Below, piece after piece: positions 46,001 to 53,646 of a stretch of DNA of 64,000 nucleotides; the first letter of the stretch is position 1, and every line of letters begins with the position of its first letter. The stretch covers positions 1-64,000 of the forward strand of contig CAZTTO010000001.1 of the NCBI GenBank assembly GCA_964616465.1, in the 5' to 3' direction. The stretch comes from JAFLBI01 sp964616465 (GTDB taxonomy: Bacteria; Bacteroidota; Bacteroidia; Chitinophagales; Chitinophagaceae). The position numbers and the translations under genes were made by a program. The notes under the pieces were generated by a model. That model saw only the letters and a list, made by a program, of their open reading frames with translations, was not told the origin of the DNA and ran no database searches.

Positions 46001-47329
46001 ACCAATAACTTCATCGGGCGCAACATTGATATTTAATGAAACGAAACCTACTTGTGGATTGAAATAATATTCACTCGGATTCAGTTTTCTAGCAAAGGTT
46101 TTTTCAAAATCATCTACTGGTCTTAATCCTCTTGCCAACAAACGCCCATTAACTAAAAAAGGGTTCCTTGCATTTGCATCAGAAGCTAATCCGGCATATA
46201 AATCATTGGCTCCATTAAAAGGAAGTGGTTGGTTTGTTAAAGAGTTAATAGCAGGATTATGCGGTTGTGTTTCTCCCAGATCCATCAATCCTACCACATC
46301 GCGCACATCTGTTGTAGCACCAGTTCTATTTGTTACCCAAACTTCAATTCTTTGCAATTGTACTTGTGAATTTACAACAGGCAACTGTTGCATAGTTCTG
46401 TTATACGTGTTTCTAAAATACTGTGCTAATAAAAAATGTCTGTTTTCTTCATAATCATCTAGACGCTTCTGGAAAGTATTGTTAGCAGCGCCACCTTGTA
46501 AGGTTAGTGATTGTCTTTGTGAACGTTGATTAGCCAATGCACCTGTTATGAATAACTTCCCAAATTGTAACTGCGTTTTAATACCAAATAAGTTTTGAGC
46601 TCCTGGTATTAGGCTTCCTCTGCTTTGAAATGCAATATTCCCTGCCTCTATACTCTTAATCATCTCATCATCCATACCCTTGTAATCAAGCCTTAACTGA
46701 TTATCGAAATTGAGGTTACTGAGTGTATTATAACTGATAGGGAACTTTAGCTTTTCACCAATTTGTGCATTCACATTTAAATTGGCATTCATATCAAAAT
46801 CAAATCCGCCATTTCTTCTCGCTCTTTCTGCTAGTGTAGGATTTTTGATATTTTGTCCTTGATATCCAGCTAATATGTTTAATTCACCTTGTGGACGAAT
46901 ATCAACTTTTAATCCGCCTGGGGTTAATCCAAATATGCGATCAAATAATTTATCATAAACACGCATAGGCGGACGGGCCACTTTTTGGTTCAAAAGCCTT
47001 AGCGCTTCGCTCCTATCTTGAAAATACTTTTTCTCTTGTCGCCTTGATTCCAACTCCATCATCTCCTTCATGCTTAAACGCATAGGAGATCTATAATTAG
47101 TAGATCCAACTTGCTCACGAATGATATAAGTTTTTGAAATTGGATCGTACTCAACTTGGCGTTTTAAATAGTTGGTATCTCTTAAATCAAAAGGATTTTT
47201 GGATGCAAATAAACCATCGCCTCTTCTATCTTTAATTGAATAACGCAAAGAGTCTTTCTTCTGTGCAAATACTTGCACAAACGAAAATAAAAGGATAATC
47301 CAAACAAATACTTTGCAATACCTGAACAA
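40034..47329 (-). CDS. sprA: cell surface protein SprA, type IX secretion system outer-membrane translocon
   Basis: The 2431-residue protein has a signal peptide (about 1-22) and is the very large 36-strand barrel that forms the type IX secretion pore. SprA-type features are the RPPMRVYDKLFD-like early region, repeated gliding motility SprA domains, and a beta-strand C-terminus ending in alternating aromatic residues. The start is a TTG: no ATG lies between the upstream in-frame stop and the signal peptide. It follows ruvA by 40 bp, an association I recall from other Bacteroidota. It exports surface proteins and, in gliding species, adhesins. Confidence 0.95.
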   Translation of the reverse strand: MFRYCKVFVWIILLFSFVQVFAQKKDSLRYSIKDRRGDGLFASKNPFDLRDTNYLKRQVEYDPISKTYIIREQVGSTNYRSPMRLSMKEMMELESRRQEKKYFQDRSEALRLLNQKVARPPMRVYDKLFDRIFGLTPGGLKVDIRPQGELNILAGYQGQNIKNPTLAERARRNGGFDFDMNANLNVNAQIGEKLKFPISYNTLSNLNFDNQLRLDYKGMDDEMIKSIEAGNIAFQSRGSLIPGAQNLFGIKTQLQFGKLFITGALANQRSQRQSLTLQGGAANNTFQKRLDDYEENRHFLLAQYFRNTYNRTMQQLPVVNSQVQLQRIEVWVTNRTGATTDVRDVVGLMDLGETQPHNPAINSLTNQPLPFNGANDLYAGLASDANARNPFLVNGRLLARGLRPVDDFEKTFARKLNPSEYYFNPQVGFVSLNINVAPDEVIGVAYQYTYNGRVFQVGEFSQDVALDSARGVQQVLFLKLLKATSQRPNLPIWQLMMKNVYSLDLFGGIQRENFQFNVLFEEPSGGLKRFLPESDAAVEGQPLLRILQLDRLNNRNDPQPDGMFDFIEGFTVLPQQGKVIFPVLEPFGRDLDRLAFNTSSSALKQKYVYYQLYDSIKAIAQTYANVNRFLMQGQAKTAGGSEISLNTFNVPPGSVTVSAGGSILREGEDFIVDYNLGTVRIINQGILSSGIPVQVSFENNIGFAMQQRGFAGLRLDYLANKKLSLGASVVRLGERPFFNKMNFGDDPIRNTMYGLDFSYRSDLPGLNRVLSKLPFYQPKGMSSINAYGEGAMLKPGHPPQIGRGENGLIYIDDFEGTRNNIDLRFPFVAWALASTPQGTTRFPEATLTDSVNYNFNRAKLAWYNIEPNLQDKNSANNPLRRNLAELSDPRVRQVFTNELFPQRTTNITDIQTFTFDLAYYPTERGPYNFENRPGQINAQGRLTQPRNRWGGIMRAIDQTDFETANIEFVEFWVQDPFILNPNSRGGKLFLNLGNVSEDILKDGRRFYENGLNTPTIPAAVDSTTTWGRTPVNPIQITQAFSNDPNDRPFQDVGFDGMGNEDERRKRQFYLNRLAQNFGTNSIVYQQALVDPSNDDYIWFRDDRYTAAGVGILGRYKNFNNPQGNSPVAAGSGQFTPAATLFPDNEDLNRDNTLNETEEYYEYEIDLNPGMNVSNSPYITDVKRVNVNSADGVQRQENWYLFRVPVRAFSRKVGNIPDFKSIRFVRMYMTDFEDSVVLRFARFDLVRNQWRQFIYDLDTTGQYRPINPTATGTKFNTLAVNLEENGARQPVNYVIPPGIERVQQLSNNGINLLQNEQALSMQVRNLQDGDARAVFKTLNMDIRQYGRISMFAHAESVVGSRPLRDGDLYLVVRLGQDFLNNFYEIKIPLKITPPGSYSRAQDTVVWPAQNNLDFALRELVDLKLRRNNAGVQIGQIYREQSSSGRIYSIMGNPNLGELRGFLVGVENAMQPDGQTVDAEVWINELRLSQLDERAGYAALGRIDMTLADLGTVSVSANMYTQGFGTIEQRVNERARDNLFQFDIAANIDAGKLLPQKSRLSIPVFASVNRTIRTPEFDPYDRDVRFKEKIGLAPANKRDSIRDAAIDQTTIKTLNLTNVRIAPGAARPKLWSLSNFDFSYSFTEFSQVSPLILENKLARHRGGVGYTYNGENKFKEPFKKLIRNRSVWLNWVRDFNFNLQPSLISFRADINRQFGEFVPRIVNSFDNKVERVDTTYDKFFTFDRFYNFRWDLTRSVNFDFTATNFARVDEPNGRIDNRVKKDSMWGNFFRGGRNTQYQQRAVFTYTLPLNKLPLTDWITARYAYATNYNWQAASLIARSLGNIIENTQDNTLNAEFDFARLYNKSRWLRALENVSPQAPRGSKSSRTNLPSNNDVKDAPQNSNPIGTEIPSREEVVKGKSGKERKLALRKWRQLKRDVRLAKRMQLQNAPLQLSTFERAVGSVVTMVKRVSVNYTENYRSTLPGFMDSSRVLGNNFRSSAPGLGYIFGKQLDTSGLNKFAQRGLMSRDTLFNFLFRQNFEQRLNIAAQIEPVKELSIFVTLDKSFNKDYSQLFKDTLGGGGRFRHLNPLAQGGFSVSYMAVNTLFRKFNPNEVSATFREFENNRIIISRRVAEGNPYWQALPDAQKFTPDGFARGYGRYAQDVLIPSFLAAYSGKDPNEVPLMRQSNPNIRSNPFAGILPKPNWRLTYTGLTRIPAIAEKFNVISIQHGYNSRLSMNSFNSALLFQDPFGFNAPGFIDTVSGNYIPFFLLPNLTLEESFDPLIGFDVTTQQQLNFKFEYRRSRQLSMSLVDFQLAESHTTAWNFGFGWRKRGFKLPFRLPGKQGKTLENDLNVQLNVSIRDNAISNSRLDQQNAYGTGGQKEISIQPAVDYVLNNRINIKFFFDQRRVIPYISTAAPITNTRAGIQFRIALAQ

Positions 47330-47369
47330 TAGCGATAGCCTTGGTTAAAGTAGAACTGGTCCTATAGGC

Positions 47370-47954
47370 TTATAAATTTTTGAGGGCTAGTTTAATAATC
47401 TCTTCAGTTTCTGTTGGTGAAGATAAGGATTGTATGGTTTTTTTAACAGTTTGTTCAGCTAATGGACGTCCAATCCCCAACGCAATAAGGGCATGAATAG
47501 CATCGTCATGTGGACTGGAAATTGTGGGGATATTTGCTACCTGCTCTTGGTGGTGTTTTACCAACTTATCTTTCAACTCTAATACCAACCTCTCAGCTGT
47601 CTTTTTCCCAATTCCTTTTATCCCCTCTAGTTGTTTGGTTTGCTGTTGTACTATTGAACGTATAATTTCCTCCGGACGCATGCCACTTAATATCATTCTT
47701 GCCGTATTTGCACCAACTCCTGAGATACTAATCAGCTGTAAGAACAATTCTTTTTCTCCCAATGTTGAAAAGCCATACAGAGACTGGGCATTTTCAGTAA
47801 TATGCAAGTAGGTAAAAAGCTGACCAGAGCTTTTCCCTTGAATTTCTGCATAGGTATGACCACTTATATGCAATTCATACCCAACACCATTTACATCTAC
47901 AACTACACGCGAGGGGGTAATCATTTCAAAATTTCCACGAACAAAAGCTATCAT
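47370..47954 (-). CDS. ruvA: Holliday junction branch migration protein RuvA
   Basis: The 194-residue protein has an N-terminal OB fold (MIAFVRGNFEMITPSRVVVDV), two helix-hairpin-helix motifs (ISGVGANTARMILSG and IKGIGKKTAERLVLELKDKL) and a C-terminal RuvB-binding domain (about 145-194). It holds Holliday junctions for RuvB. It is divergent from fabH and precedes sprA. Confidence 0.95.
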   Translation of the reverse strand: MIAFVRGNFEMITPSRVVVDVNGVGYELHISGHTYAEIQGKSSGQLFTYLHITENAQSLYGFSTLGEKELFLQLISISGVGANTARMILSGMRPEEIIRSIVQQQTKQLEGIKGIGKKTAERLVLELKDKLVKHHQEQVANIPTISSPHDDAIHALIALGIGRPLAEQTVKKTIQSLSSPTETEEIIKLALKNL

Positions 47955-48054
47955 ACTTCAAAAATAAGTGAAAATCAAGCATTTGAACAGATTGGCCCTT
48001 TCAATTTCATGCTGATCTATAATAAAATCAGATATTTGCACCCAATTTTATAAC

Positions 48055-49044
48055 ATGACCCAAATTTCAGCAGCCATTACAGCAGTTGGTGGTTTCGTTC
48101 CAGAGTATAAATTAACGAATGCCATTCTTGAAACTATGGTAGATACCAACGATGAATGGATAAGAACAAGAACAGGTATTGAGGAAAGAAGAATTTTGAA
48201 AGAACCTGGAAAAGGCAGCAGCGATATGGCAGTTCCAGCTATTCAAGAAATTCTCAAGAAAAAAAATATGGATGCTACAGAAATTGATTGTATCATCTGT
48301 GCTACTGTTACCCCCGATATGGTTTTCCCTGCAACAGCAAATGTTATTGGCGATAAACTTGGAGCTACCAATGCATTTGGTTTTGATGTGGGTGCTGCTT
48401 GTAGTGGTTTTCTTTATGCTTTAACAACTGGGGCTGCATTCATTGAAAGTGGTCGCTATAAAAATGTAGTTGTTGTTGGGGTTGATAAAATGAGTTCAAT
48501 TATTGATTATACCGATAGAGCAACTTGTATCATTTTTGGAGATGGTGCTGGCGCTGTATTGCTTCAACCAAGTTATGAAGGCTTAGGAATTCGGGATAGT
48601 ATTTTAAGAAGTGATGGACAAGGCAGGCATTACCTTCATATGAAGGCGGGTGGCAGTGTACGACCTGCAACTGTAGAAACAGTTATGGCAAAAGAACATT
48701 TCGTGTACCAAGAAGGACAAGCTGTATTCAAGTTTGCTGTTAAAGGAATGGCCGATGTAAGCGCTGAACTATTAGAAAGAAATGGATTAACAGCTGATGA
48801 TATTGCCTGGCTGGTTCCACACCAAGCTAACCTACGAATAATTGATGCTACTGCCAATAGAATGGGATTGCCCAAAGAAAAGGTAATGATCAATATTCAG
48901 AAGTATGGTAATACTACGGCTGCCACTTTACCTCTTTGTTTGTGGGATTGGCAAGACCAATTAAAAGAAGGAGATAATATTGTTCTAGCTGCTTTTGGTG
49001 GCGGCTTTACGTGGGGTGCTACATGGATTAAATGGGCTATATAA
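48055..49044 (+). CDS. fabH: beta-ketoacyl-ACP synthase III
   Basis: The 329-residue thiolase-fold enzyme starts fatty acid synthesis by condensing acetyl-CoA (or a branched acyl-CoA) with malonyl-ACP. The catalytic triad is visible: Cys116 in GAACSGF, His256 in PHQANLR and Asn286 in YGNTTAA. The gene is transcribed alone and followed by a hairpin terminator. It is divergent from ruvA. Confidence 0.95.
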   Translation: MTQISAAITAVGGFVPEYKLTNAILETMVDTNDEWIRTRTGIEERRILKEPGKGSSDMAVPAIQEILKKKNMDATEIDCIICATVTPDMVFPATANVIGDKLGATNAFGFDVGAACSGFLYALTTGAAFIESGRYKNVVVVGVDKMSSIIDYTDRATCIIFGDGAGAVLLQPSYEGLGIRDSILRSDGQGRHYLHMKAGGSVRPATVETVMAKEHFVYQEGQAVFKFAVKGMADVSAELLERNGLTADDIAWLVPHQANLRIIDATANRMGLPKEKVMINIQKYGNTTAATLPLCLWDWQDQLKEGDNIVLAAFGGGFTWGATWIKWAI

Positions 49045-49055
49045 TATCAAAAATT

Positions 49056-49086
49056 AAAGGTGGAGGTTACCAACCATCCACCCTTT
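49056..49086 (+). terminator. hairpin terminator between fabH and the PUL-2 GH3 gene
   Basis: A stem of about 13 bp with two single-base bulges and an ACC loop is followed by a pyrimidine-rich TCTTT on the plus strand. On the minus strand it is followed by TTAATTTTT, so it may serve both the fabH gene and the end of PUL-2. Confidence 0.65.
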
Positions 49087-49132
49087 TCTTTGAACGAACA
49101 CAAACAATTGCTATTTGAAAGTTGATTACTGG

Positions 49133-51409
49133 TTATTTGAACCACTCAACTCTTTTATGCATCACCTTTCCAGCGTGAGGGCCAACCATTATGTCAAAAT
49201 AGCCTGGCTCCCAATCAAAGACCAACGCATCATTATAGAATTTTAAATCCTCTGTTGTCAAAACAAAACTTACTTCACGACTCTCGCCCGGATTTAATTC
49301 AATTTGTTGAAAACCTTTTAACTCTTTTACAGGTCTTACAACAGAAGCGGATATATCTCGTAAATATAATTGCACAGTTTCCTTGCCTTTATATTGTCCA
49401 GTATTAGTAACTCGCACTCGTACTGTTAAACTTTGATTACCTCTTACAATTGTATCAGACACTTGCATGTTGCTATAATCAAATGTTGTATAACTTAAGC
49501 CATATCCAAAATGATAGTAAGGACTATTTGGTAAATCGATATAAGCAGAGACATACAAATGTTGAGAATCTGTTTGTGCTGGGCGTCCTGTATTGAGGTG
49601 ATTATAATAAATTGGAATTTGTCCCTCTGTTCTGGGGAAAGTCATGGGCAATCTTCCCGATGGATTGTATGTACCATATAATACATCAGCAATTGCATGA
49701 CCAGCCTGTGTACCTAACCACCATGTATAAACAACTGCGGAAGATGCATCAACAGCTTTATTAATTACAAGAGGCCTCCCAGCATGAACTAATAGAACAA
49801 TTGGTTTTCCAGTTTTTGCAATAGCATCAATTAATTCTTGTTGTACACCTGGTAATCGCAAACTACTTCTACTTTTTGCTTCCCCGCTCATATCTCTAGC
49901 TTCTCCAACAGTCATAACTACTATGTCAGAAGCACGAGCAACCTCTAAAGCTGCCTCAAATCCTGATTTATCAGTACCAGCAATATCACAACCTTTCGCA
50001 TATAAAAAGCTATTGGTAACACCTGGATAATTAGTTAAACCGCTCCATGTTGAAACAATGCGACTGGTATCATCAGGCCATTCAATACTCCAAAAGCCTA
50101 AGTGGTCTTTTAAAGCATGCACAAAAGGACCAACTAACCCAATTTTCTTATCTTGCTTTGCAAGAGGTAAAACTTGATTTTTATTCTTAAGTAATACTAC
50201 ACTCTTTCTCGCAACGTCGCGTGCAGCTTCTAAATGTGGGGCATAATTCCAATATTTTATTTGTCGTTCTTCATTTGAAAATCTAAAAGGATCATCAAAC
50301 AGTCCTAGTTCAAATTTTTTACGAAGGATTCTTTTTACTGCATCATCAACAAATGATATTGGCACTTCACCACTTCTTACTAAATCGGCTAGGTGATTTT
50401 TATATGCACGACTCTCCATATCCATATCACTACCTGCAAGAATAGCCGATTTAGCTGCAGCTCTCAAATTTTCTGAATACCCATGTGGAACCATCTCACC
50501 AATACTTCCCCAATCACTTACAACAAAGCCAGAATAATTCCATTTGTTTTTTAAGATATCTCTTTGCAAAAACTTACTTCCTGTTGCAGGTATACCATTT
50601 AAATCGTTGAATGAATTCATAAATGTAGCAGCACCTGCATCTAGTGCAGCTTTAAAAGGTGGTAAATAAGTTTCCCTAAGTGAACGTAAGCTCATATCAA
50701 CACTGTTGTAATCTCGACCTGCAACAGCAGCTCCATAAGCCGCAAAATGCTTTGCACAAGCCATTACTGCATCGAGAGAACCCAATCCATTACCCTGAAA
50801 TCCTTTTACTCTAGCTTTTGCAATTAATGATCCTAAATAAGTATCTTCCCCTGCACCTTCCATAACCCTACCCCATCTTGGGTCTCTTGAAATATCAACC
50901 ATGGGTGCAAATGTCCAATGTATACCTGCCGCTGCCGATTCAATAGCGGCAATTCTAGCACTCTGTTCAATAGCATGTAAATCCCAGCTTGCAGCTTCTG
51001 CTAAAGGAATTGGGAATGTTGATCTAAAACCGTGAATAACATCGTGACCAAATAACAAAGGGATCTTCAATCTGGATTGCATAGCTAATTCTTGTAACTT
51101 TCTTGTGTGTTCTACTCCAGTTACATTCAACATAGAACCAATCATACCAGACTTAATTTGACCTACCTTATCATTATCTTGGGTTATTGGACCTGTGAAA
51201 ATCCAATCACTTGTATACTGATTTAATTGCCCAACTTTTTCATCAAGCGTCATTAAACGAAGTACAGAATCTACTTTTCTGTCAATCGGTTCTTTTGATT
51301 TAGTTCGATTCTTTTGTGCCAAAATATCTGATGGTAAAATGAATAACAACAGTGCTACACATAAGAAAATAGTCATCAAATATTCACCCACTCCATTTGA
51401 AACTTTCAT
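49133..51409 (-). CDS. bglX: GH3 beta-glucosidase, exported, PUL-2
   Basis: The 758-residue protein has an N-terminal signal region (about 1-31), a GH3 barrel, a C-terminal GH3 domain and an Fn3-like tail. The nucleophile is Asp299 in VVSDWGSIG and the KHFAAYG motif is present. It is the last gene of PUL-2, downstream of the GH16 enzyme. It would release glucose from the beta-1,3-gluco-oligosaccharides made by the laminarinase. It resembles the PUL-1 copy at 2664-4964 throughout, so the two are paralogues. Confidence 0.93.
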   Translation of the reverse strand: MKVSNGVGEYLMTIFLCVALLLFILPSDILAQKNRTKSKEPIDRKVDSVLRLMTLDEKVGQLNQYTSDWIFTGPITQDNDKVGQIKSGMIGSMLNVTGVEHTRKLQELAMQSRLKIPLLFGHDVIHGFRSTFPIPLAEAASWDLHAIEQSARIAAIESAAAGIHWTFAPMVDISRDPRWGRVMEGAGEDTYLGSLIAKARVKGFQGNGLGSLDAVMACAKHFAAYGAAVAGRDYNSVDMSLRSLRETYLPPFKAALDAGAATFMNSFNDLNGIPATGSKFLQRDILKNKWNYSGFVVSDWGSIGEMVPHGYSENLRAAAKSAILAGSDMDMESRAYKNHLADLVRSGEVPISFVDDAVKRILRKKFELGLFDDPFRFSNEERQIKYWNYAPHLEAARDVARKSVVLLKNKNQVLPLAKQDKKIGLVGPFVHALKDHLGFWSIEWPDDTSRIVSTWSGLTNYPGVTNSFLYAKGCDIAGTDKSGFEAALEVARASDIVVMTVGEARDMSGEAKSRSSLRLPGVQQELIDAIAKTGKPIVLLVHAGRPLVINKAVDASSAVVYTWWLGTQAGHAIADVLYGTYNPSGRLPMTFPRTEGQIPIYYNHLNTGRPAQTDSQHLYVSAYIDLPNSPYYHFGYGLSYTTFDYSNMQVSDTIVRGNQSLTVRVRVTNTGQYKGKETVQLYLRDISASVVRPVKELKGFQQIELNPGESREVSFVLTTEDLKFYNDALVFDWEPGYFDIMVGPHAGKVMHKRVEWFK

Positions 51410-51480
51410 AGCAAATAGATTATAATGCCATTGTTTCTACCAATAGCAATCTTATAAGAAAATAAAATTCACATCAAAAC

Positions 51481-52326
51481 TTATTGAGGTATCATGCGAT
51501 ACACGCGAACATAATCAACAAGCATTGAAGTTGGAAATGCATTCACATCTACTCCTTGCTGACCACCCCAATTACCACCTACAGCAATATTGAAAATAAA
51601 ATGAAACCTTCTATCAAAAGGCCAAGCTGCAAATCCTGTGTTAGCGTTAGTAAATTCAAAATACCTAACACCATTTATAAAACCACGAATTGAAAATGGA
51701 GTCCACTCACAACTATAAACATTAAACTCATCTGTAGCTCCTGGAAGCATTCTTGAACTACTTCTCTGTGTGTTAATCATATGATTGAACGCATTAGTAT
51801 GAATGCTGAAGTGTATTCTCTCCGGATCATGACCAACATGTTCCATGATATCAATTTCACCAGATGCAGGCCATTGTCCATAATGATTATCAGTAGGCAA
51901 CATCCAAAGGGCAGGCCATGTACCCCTACCCTTTGGAACTTTTGCTCTAATTTCAAATTTACCATAAAGCCAATCTCCTTTACCTCTTGAAACCAATCGT
52001 GCAGAAGTATATTGGTTGGAACCCATGTTTTCTCTGCGCGCAGTTATAACAAGGTTTCCTCCAGTGATTGCTGTATTAGCCCCATTCGTATAAAATTGAA
52101 GTTCATTGTTACCCCATCCACCACCACCTACATCATATGACCATCTTGATGCATCTGGCTGATTACCTGTATTGAATTCATCTGCCCATACAGGAGTAGT
52201 TTCAAATTGCCAATTTTTATCTACAATGGGTGTTGGTGGTGTTACAACTGGAATCTCCTTTTTCTCAGTGCAACCAATTGCTATTATTATACCAACAGTA
52301 AAAACTATTTGAATGAAGTAACGCAT
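51481..52326 (-). CDS. GH16 family endo-beta-1,3-glucanase (laminarinase-type) lipoprotein
   Basis: The 281-residue lipoprotein (lipobox cysteine Cys19) has a GH16 jelly-roll catalytic domain from about residue 40. The active-site motif GEIDIMEHVG gives Glu157 as nucleophile, Asp159, and Glu162 as acid/base. The aromatic and WGNNELQFYT blocks fit laminarinases. It would cut beta-1,3- or mixed beta-1,3/1,4-glucan at the cell surface. It lies 9 bp downstream of the PKD lipoprotein gene in PUL-2. Confidence 0.93.
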   Translation of the reverse strand: MRYFIQIVFTVGIIIAIGCTEKKEIPVVTPPTPIVDKNWQFETTPVWADEFNTGNQPDASRWSYDVGGGGWGNNELQFYTNGANTAITGGNLVITARRENMGSNQYTSARLVSRGKGDWLYGKFEIRAKVPKGRGTWPALWMLPTDNHYGQWPASGEIDIMEHVGHDPERIHFSIHTNAFNHMINTQRSSSRMLPGATDEFNVYSCEWTPFSIRGFINGVRYFEFTNANTGFAAWPFDRRFHFIFNIAVGGNWGGQQGVDVNAFPTSMLVDYVRVYRMIPQ

Positions 52327-52335
52327 AAACTAAAT

Positions 52336-53628
52336 TTAAAGAGCTACAAATTTAAATTGGAATACCACACCACTTCCATTTCCTGCACGTAAAACCATTC
52401 TCGTAGGAGTAATTTCAATAATTCGATAAGTATTCTCTGCAGGAACATCCGTTACACCAATAAAAATATTAGGCGGTGTATTAGGTAATTGAATTGTTGC
52501 TAAACCAGCAACACCACCAGTAGTTGGACCAAATGTGAATGCTGTGTTATTAAATGAACGATCGGCGCCACAATTGAAGTTAGGAGCTATATTTCCGCCG
52601 TTGAAAGTTGCACCATTAGCATTGTAGTTCAAAATATTTGCTGATGTAAATGTATACACATCATCTTCTTGGCAATCTGCTAATGCACCACCACCAAAGA
52701 ATTCACTTGGGTTTCCTTCTGTTCCAACAATAATTGGATTAGCTCCTGGGGTTGCATCTAACTTCCAACTTTTGCTACTACCTCCAGTTAACAAGTTACG
52801 TATGTCATTCAAAGTAAGCGCAACATTCTTTCTTAATTTAATTTCAATAAGAACCCCGCCTGTTCCTTCAAGTACACCTCTTAATGTCATTCTGTTTTCA
52901 TCATACGACATAACAGTGTAAAGGTTGTTTTCGATAGGATCAGTTGTTCCCAAAAATGGACGAACTCCAGTAGGTGCTCTTAATAAAATTTGAGGCCTTT
53001 GCCCTGTTCTTGCAACAACCTGGAACGTGGTTGCATTAGGAACTGGAGAAACGCAATTGTATCCTGCCTGAACAGAAAATGTTTGACCATTTGCGTCGTA
53101 AGCAAAACTACCATCTCTACTAAAACGGAAAATATCATCAGCCTGACAACCCGCTGCCGAGCCAGCAAAAAAAACTTGTGTAGCGTCTGGAGATAATACT
53201 CGAATAGCATCTCCATCTGTACTCCATGTCCAATCTGCAAAATTGCAAGTTGTTAACTTACTGAAAAAGTCATTACTACATGCGTCTGTAACTGTTACCG
53301 ATCTTGTAACTGTACTATTTCCATTTGTTCCAACAGTTAACAAGCTTACATTGTAGGTTCCACCTATTCTATATGTGTGAATTGGACTTGCTTCTGTGTT
53401 TAAATTACTATTGTCACCGAAGTTCCACTGATATAAAAAGGCATCTGTACTACTGTTTGTAAATCTAACTCTTACAGGATACGGTAGTGTATCTCCGGGA
53501 GGTATTTGCGCAAAAGTAAAGTTTGCTTCAGATGCGCTGCCAGACATTTCTAGCAAATCTTTCTTACATGAAGAAAAGAAAAGCAAGCCAGCAGCAAGAA
53601 ATATTTTTGATATAGAAATTGATTTCAT
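52336..53628 (-). CDS. PKD-domain lipoprotein, probable surface glycan-binding protein, PUL-2
   Basis: I start this at the ATG at 53628; a TTG 6 bp upstream is possible. A lipobox cysteine lies about 21 residues in. A PKD domain follows (about 35-112), then two related regions of about 130-140 residues (near 120-270 and 285-430), each with a CQ(A/E)DD(I/V)(F/Y) motif, which suggests internal duplication. It sits in the SusE/SusF position after susD, as in known laminarin loci. It probably binds glucan at the surface; no catalytic motif is seen. Confidence 0.85.
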   Translation of the reverse strand: MKSISISKIFLAAGLLFFSSCKKDLLEMSGSASEANFTFAQIPPGDTLPYPVRVRFTNSSTDAFLYQWNFGDNSNLNTEASPIHTYRIGGTYNVSLLTVGTNGNSTVTRSVTVTDACSNDFFSKLTTCNFADWTWSTDGDAIRVLSPDATQVFFAGSAAGCQADDIFRFSRDGSFAYDANGQTFSVQAGYNCVSPVPNATTFQVVARTGQRPQILLRAPTGVRPFLGTTDPIENNLYTVMSYDENRMTLRGVLEGTGGVLIEIKLRKNVALTLNDIRNLLTGGSSKSWKLDATPGANPIIVGTEGNPSEFFGGGALADCQEDDVYTFTSANILNYNANGATFNGGNIAPNFNCGADRSFNNTAFTFGPTTGGVAGLATIQLPNTPPNIFIGVTDVPAENTYRIIEITPTRMVLRAGNGSGVVFQFKFVAL

Positions 53629-53646
53629 TTTCAATCGTTTTATTGA

